From positions 1 through 39,525 of IMG/VR virus record IMGVR_UViG_3300042539_000943: a DNA stretch of 39,525 bases; one strand, given 5' to 3'. Every line of letters starts with the position of its first letter. Position 1 is the first letter of the stretch. This stretch comes from a virus. The position numbers and the translations under genes were made by a program. Below, in pieces: positions 39,516-39,525 of this stretch. The notes under the pieces were generated by a model that made no database searches, was not told the DNA's origin, and saw only the letters and a list, made by a program, of their open reading frames with translations.

Positions 39516-39525
39516 GTTGGATAAC

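Overview
The window reads as part of a large tailed-phage genome (or closely related virus) that infects a member of the Bacteroidota. Phage evidence: a GH19 endolysin with a peptidoglycan-binding domain (19.8-20.6 kb), a holin-like membrane protein (32.0-32.4 kb), GIY-YIG- and HNH-type nucleases, an HsdS-like fragment, and a long block of proteins that start with short, related N-terminal peptides ending in (I/L)-x-E, which resemble T4 capsid-targeting peptides. Bacteroidota evidence: six TTG-(17 or 19)-TATATTTG promoters of the TAnnTTTG class, few Shine-Dalgarno sites, a strongly AT-rich genome, and a signal peptide ending in a Bacteroidota-like FGQ. No terminase, capsid, tail or polymerase gene lies in the window, so the phage assignment rests on the genes listed.

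Layout. (1) 1-13.07 kb, all minus strand: a tightly packed surface-sugar operon with SDR enzymes, a sugar kinase-like protein, a sugar-phosphate cyclase (DHQS-like), a ThDP enzyme, a NeuB-like synthase, an FkbM methyltransferase, RmlB-like dehydratase, a DegT-family enzyme with His in place of the catalytic Lys, a second methyltransferase, and two tandem GlcNAc-transferase-family glycosyltransferases. A 23-codon HAD-phosphatase remnant and a 31-bp tandem duplication mark a decayed spot at 6.46-6.58 kb. (2) 13.1-18.1 kb: small genes on both strands, including an IMPDH/GMP reductase-family enzyme, an Nmad1/DUF1599 protein, a P-loop kinase-like protein, a secreted NUC1-type endonuclease and a GIY-YIG-like protein. 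(3) 18.1-34.3 kb: endolysin, holin, an OmpA-domain protein, a beta-barrel-like outer-membrane protein, and at least twelve proteins with capsid-targeting-like N-termini. Many of these genes carry an ATATTTAT box a few bases before the start codon. (4) 34.3-36.95 kb: a three-gene nuclease cassette with five copies of a ~40-residue repeat, flanked by a direct repeat. (5) 36.95-39.5 kb: a G-rich tract, then six repeated promoter units, each closed within the window by a near-identical GAAA-loop terminator (the last runs off the edge). Four units carry a small gene with a shared leader; two carry no gene and would make a short RNA.

How it may work together (inference): regions 1 and 2 supply sugar and nucleotide chemistry, probably to remodel host or virion surface glycans; region 3 is late, with proteins that could be packed in the head and delivered with the DNA (one has an ADP-ribosyltransferase-like motif order, as in T4 Alt) plus lysis functions; region 5 looks like an early region transcribed by the host polymerase. 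The most notable unexplained signals are the capsid-targeting-like peptide family, the gene-less promoter-terminator units with the TGTCTGG/CCAGACA hairpins, and the ATATTTAT start-site box.
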